DNA of 64,000 nucleotides from NCBI GenBank assembly GCA_963781195.1, contig CAWAEZ010000005.1:248001-312000 (forward strand). The letters run 5' to 3'. The DNA is from JAJPKK01 sp963781195 (GTDB lineage: Bacteria > Pseudomonadota > Alphaproteobacteria > Rhizobiales > Xanthobacteraceae). The position numbers and the translations under genes are program-made. This document shows positions 61,811 through 64,000 of this stretch, one piece after another. The notes below the pieces were generated by a model. That model saw only the letters and a list, made by a program, of their open reading frames with translations, was not told the DNA's origin and did no database searches. Numbering within the stretch: position 1 is the first letter of the stretch; each line of letters begins with the position of its first letter.

Positions 61811-63100
61811 ATGGATCGCATCAGCATCATCGGCGGCCGGCCGCTTCACGGCGCCATCCCGATTTCCGGCGCCAAGAACGCCACCCTGCCCTTGATGATC
61901 GCGAGCCTTCTCACCAAGGACACGCTCATCCTCGACAATGTGCCGCGGCTGGCCGACGTCGCGCTGCTCCAGCGCATCCTCAGCAACCACGGCGTCGACA
62001 TAATGCTCAACGGCAAGCGGCCGGGCGATTCCGCTTATCAGGGCCAGACCCTGCACATTTCCGCGGCCGACATCGTCGACACCACGGCGCCCTACGAGCT
62101 CGTCTCCAAGATGCGGGCGAGCTTCTGGGTGATCGGCCCGCTGCTTGCGCGCATGGGCGAGGCGAAGGTCTCGCTGCCGGGCGGCTGCGCCATCGGCACC
62201 CGGCCGGTCGACCTGCTCATCGAGGCGCTGCAGTGCCTCGGCGCCGAAATCGAGATCGACAGCGGCTACGTCATCGCCCGCGCCAAGAAGGGCCTGCGCG
62301 GCGGCGAGATCAACTTCTCCAAGGTGACCGTCGGCGGCACCCACACCGCGATCATGGCGGCCTCGCTGGCCCATGGCACCACCGTGATCGAGAACGCCGC
62401 CCGCGAGCCCGAGATCGGCGACGTCGCGGACTGCCTCAACAAGATGGGCGCCCGGATTTCCGGCCACGGCACCTCGCGGATCATCGTCGAGGGCGTGCCG
62501 CGGCTATCCGGCGCACGCCACAGCGTGCTGCCCGACCGCATCGAGACCGGCACCTATGCCATGGCGGTCGCCATGACCGGCGGCGATGTGGTGCTGGAGG
62601 GCGCCCGACCGGAGCTGCTGCAGTCCGCGCTCGACGTGCTGGTGCAGGCGGGCGCCGTCATCACCCCCACCAATGCCGGCATCCGGGTCAAGCGCAACGG
62701 CGCCGGCATCGCCCCGGTGGACGTGGTGACCGCGCCGTTCCCCGGCTTCCCGACCGATCTGCAGGCGCAGTTGATGGCGCTGATGACCCGCGCTGCGGGC
62801 ACCTCGCACATCACCGAGACCATCTTCGAGAATCGCTTCATGCACGTCCAGGAACTGGCCCGGCTCGGCGCCAGCATCCGGCTCGACGGCGAGACCGCGA
62901 CCATCGAGGGAAAGACCCACCTCAAGGGCGCTCCGGTAATGGCGACGGACCTGCGCGCCTCGGTGTCGCTCGTCATCGCGGCGCTGGCCGCCGAGGGCGA
63001 GACCATGGTCAACCGCGTCTACCACCTCGACCGCGGCTTCGAGCGCCTCGAAGACAAGCTCAACGCCTGCGGCGCCGAGATCACCCGCCTCAGCGCCTGA
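61811..63100 (+). CDS. murA: UDP-N-acetylglucosamine 1-carboxyvinyltransferase
   Basis: 429 residues; first committed step of peptidoglycan synthesis, transferring enolpyruvate from PEP to UDP-GlcNAc in the cytoplasm. Lys22 (ISGAKNA) and the active-site Cys126 (LPGGCAIGTRPVDLL) are present, so it is of the fosfomycin-sensitive Cys type. Other family motifs: TTAPYELVSKMRASFWVIGPLL, FPTDLQAQLMALM and ENRFMHVQEL. Ribosome site GGGGG precedes the ATG. Normal length. Confidence 0.97.
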   Translation: MDRISIIGGRPLHGAIPISGAKNATLPLMIASLLTKDTLILDNVPRLADVALLQRILSNHGVDIMLNGKRPGDSAYQGQTLHISAADIVDTTAPYELVSKMRASFWVIGPLLARMGEAKVSLPGGCAIGTRPVDLLIEALQCLGAEIEIDSGYVIARAKKGLRGGEINFSKVTVGGTHTAIMAASLAHGTTVIENAAREPEIGDVADCLNKMGARISGHGTSRIIVEGVPRLSGARHSVLPDRIETGTYAMAVAMTGGDVVLEGARPELLQSALDVLVQAGAVITPTNAGIRVKRNGAGIAPVDVVTAPFPGFPTDLQAQLMALMTRAAGTSHITETIFENRFMHVQELARLGASIRLDGETATIEGKTHLKGAPVMATDLRASVSLVIAALAAEGETMVNRVYHLDRGFERLEDKLNACGAEITRLSA

Positions 63101-63193
63101 CGCCGAGGCCATGGCGCCGGCCGGCTTCGTGTCGGCCGGCTTTGGCCGCGTGCGGGGGGAGCGGCCCCCCGCGCCTCCGCCGCCCGCGAAGCG

Positions 63194-64000
63194 CTATTCG
63201 ACGGTGGCGCCGCTGGCCTTGATCGGCGCCGCCCATTTCTCGACCTCGCTCTTCACGAAGGCGTCGAGATACTCCGGCGTGCGCCGCTCGCGCGCCGGGA
63301 TGACCGCACCGAGCTTCGCCATCCGTTCGCGAATCACGGGCGCATCCAGCGCCTGGTTCAGCGCACCGTTGAGCTTGCGCACGATGGGCTCCGGAGTGCC
63401 CTTGGGCAGGAACATGGCGGTCCAGTTATAGGCTTCGAACCCGGGAAGGCCCTGCTCCTGCGCGGTCGGAAGGCTGGGTAGCACCTCGGCGCGATCCTTG
63501 GAGAGGATGGCGATCCCCTTCACGTTGCCGCCTTGAATCTGGGGAAGCGCGCCCAGCACGAAGTCGCACCCGAAATCGATGCGGCCGGCCGTGAGGTCCT
63601 GCGCCGCCTGGCCCATGCCGCGGTAGGGAACGTGGGTCGCCTTGAATCCAGCGGCCTGGGTGAGCAGTTCGCAGCCGAGATGGGTGGCGGAGCCGACCCC
63701 CGCGGAGCCGAAGGTCGTGGGGTGCTGCTTGGCGTAGGCGATGAACTCCGGGAGCGTCGTCGCCGGCAGGTCCTTTCGTGCGATCAGGACCAGCGGCAAT
63801 TCGACCACGAGGCCCAGTGGCGCGAAGTCCGTCGTCGCGTTGTAGGGCGGGTTCTTGTAGAGCCACTGGCTCAGGGCATGGGTTCCGGTGCCGCCCTGGA
63901 CGATCTGGTAGCCGTCGGGCGCCGCCTTCGCCACCCGGTTGGTACCGGTCACCCCGCCGGCGCCGGCGAGGTTCTCGACCACGAACTGCTGGCCGAGCGT
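63194..64000 (-). CDS. Bug/TctC-family binding protein (N-terminus beyond the window)
   Basis: The C-terminal ~268 residues of a Bug protein: VVENLAGAGGVTGTNRVAKAAPDGYQIV, YAKQHPTTFGSAGVGSATHLGCELL, ATHVPYRGMGQAAQDLTAGRIDFGCDF and FLPKGTPEPIVRKLNGALNQAL. The open frame continues past 64000, so the signal peptide is not seen. Convergent with murA. Clearly a different paralogue from the one at 43823. Confidence 0.9.
   Translation of the reverse strand, partial: TLGQQFVVENLAGAGGVTGTNRVAKAAPDGYQIVQGGTGTHALSQWLYKNPPYNATTDFAPLGLVVELPLVLIARKDLPATTLPEFIAYAKQHPTTFGSAGVGSATHLGCELLTQAAGFKATHVPYRGMGQAAQDLTAGRIDFGCDFVLGALPQIQGGNVKGIAILSKDRAEVLPSLPTAQEQGLPGFEAYNWTAMFLPKGTPEPIVRKLNGALNQALDAPVIRERMAKLGAVIPARERRTPEYLDAFVKSEVEKWAAPIKASGATVE

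Overview
The window looks like a GC-rich alphaproteobacterial chromosome, most likely of the Hyphomicrobiales (Bradyrhizobium/Rhodopseudomonas/Xanthobacteraceae side). The reasons are the thrC–M16 peptidase–GNAT cluster, a detached FO ATP synthase operon with separate b and b' subunits, a solute-symporter-type hybrid histidine kinase, several Bug/TctC binding proteins and many palindromic intergenic repeats of the kind common in that group. The genus cannot be fixed from the sequence alone.

Layout. 0.1-9.2 kb is housekeeping: thrC, an M16 peptidase that has lost its stop codon, a RimJ-type acetyltransferase, an Ala/Pro-rich lipoprotein, the atpI-atpB-atpE-atpF'-atpF operon on the minus strand with a recognisable promoter, a coiled-coil exported protein and a YjbQ-family protein. 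8.9-13.8 kb holds a signalling set: a DUF4212-like small membrane protein, a NarL-type response regulator and a 1165-residue symporter–PAS–kinase–receiver protein. 14-46.7 kb is a catabolic mosaic. It contains three stand-alone molybdenum-hydroxylase large subunits, a carbohydrate-type ABC importer with two unequal ATPases, a Liv-type ABC importer with a six-unit 17-bp repeat upstream of its binding-protein gene, a UbiD-type decarboxylase, an FAD monooxygenase, amidohydrolases, an arylformamidase-like hydrolase, a cupin, a Bug protein and a broken acetamidase. A plausible shared theme is uptake, hydroxylation, hydrolysis and decarboxylation of N-containing or aromatic compounds; no substrate can be read from the sequence.

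46.8-60.9 kb is accessory DNA. First comes a tight three-gene minus-strand set (HEPN-like protein, KGGVGR/MinD-like ATPase, AAA-type ATPase), which is a good candidate for an undescribed conflict or defence system. Next is an integrated element of about 10.8 kb bounded by two copies (46 nt, 2 differences) of the 3' half of a tRNA-Thr gene. Each end also carries a pair of TGGTAAAC motifs 11 nt apart, which look like integrase arm sites. Inside are a tyrosine integrase, a caspase-like/unknown/trypsin-like exported protease set flanked by two serine-resolvase tail remnants, small exported proteins, a structured AT-rich non-coding block, a consensus promoter with a palindrome in its spacer, and a satellite-like set ending in a DUF3631-type ATPase. 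I see no virion or conjugation genes.

60.9-64 kb returns to the core: tRNA-Thr(GGT), a small conserved protein, murA preceded by a terminator-like hairpin 16 bp before its start, and a second Bug protein cut by the window edge. Several genes carry frameshifts (acetamidase, deaminase-like amidohydrolase, caspase-like gene and its neighbour, and the lost stop of the M16 peptidase). Some may be real decay and some sequencing indels; raw reads would separate these.
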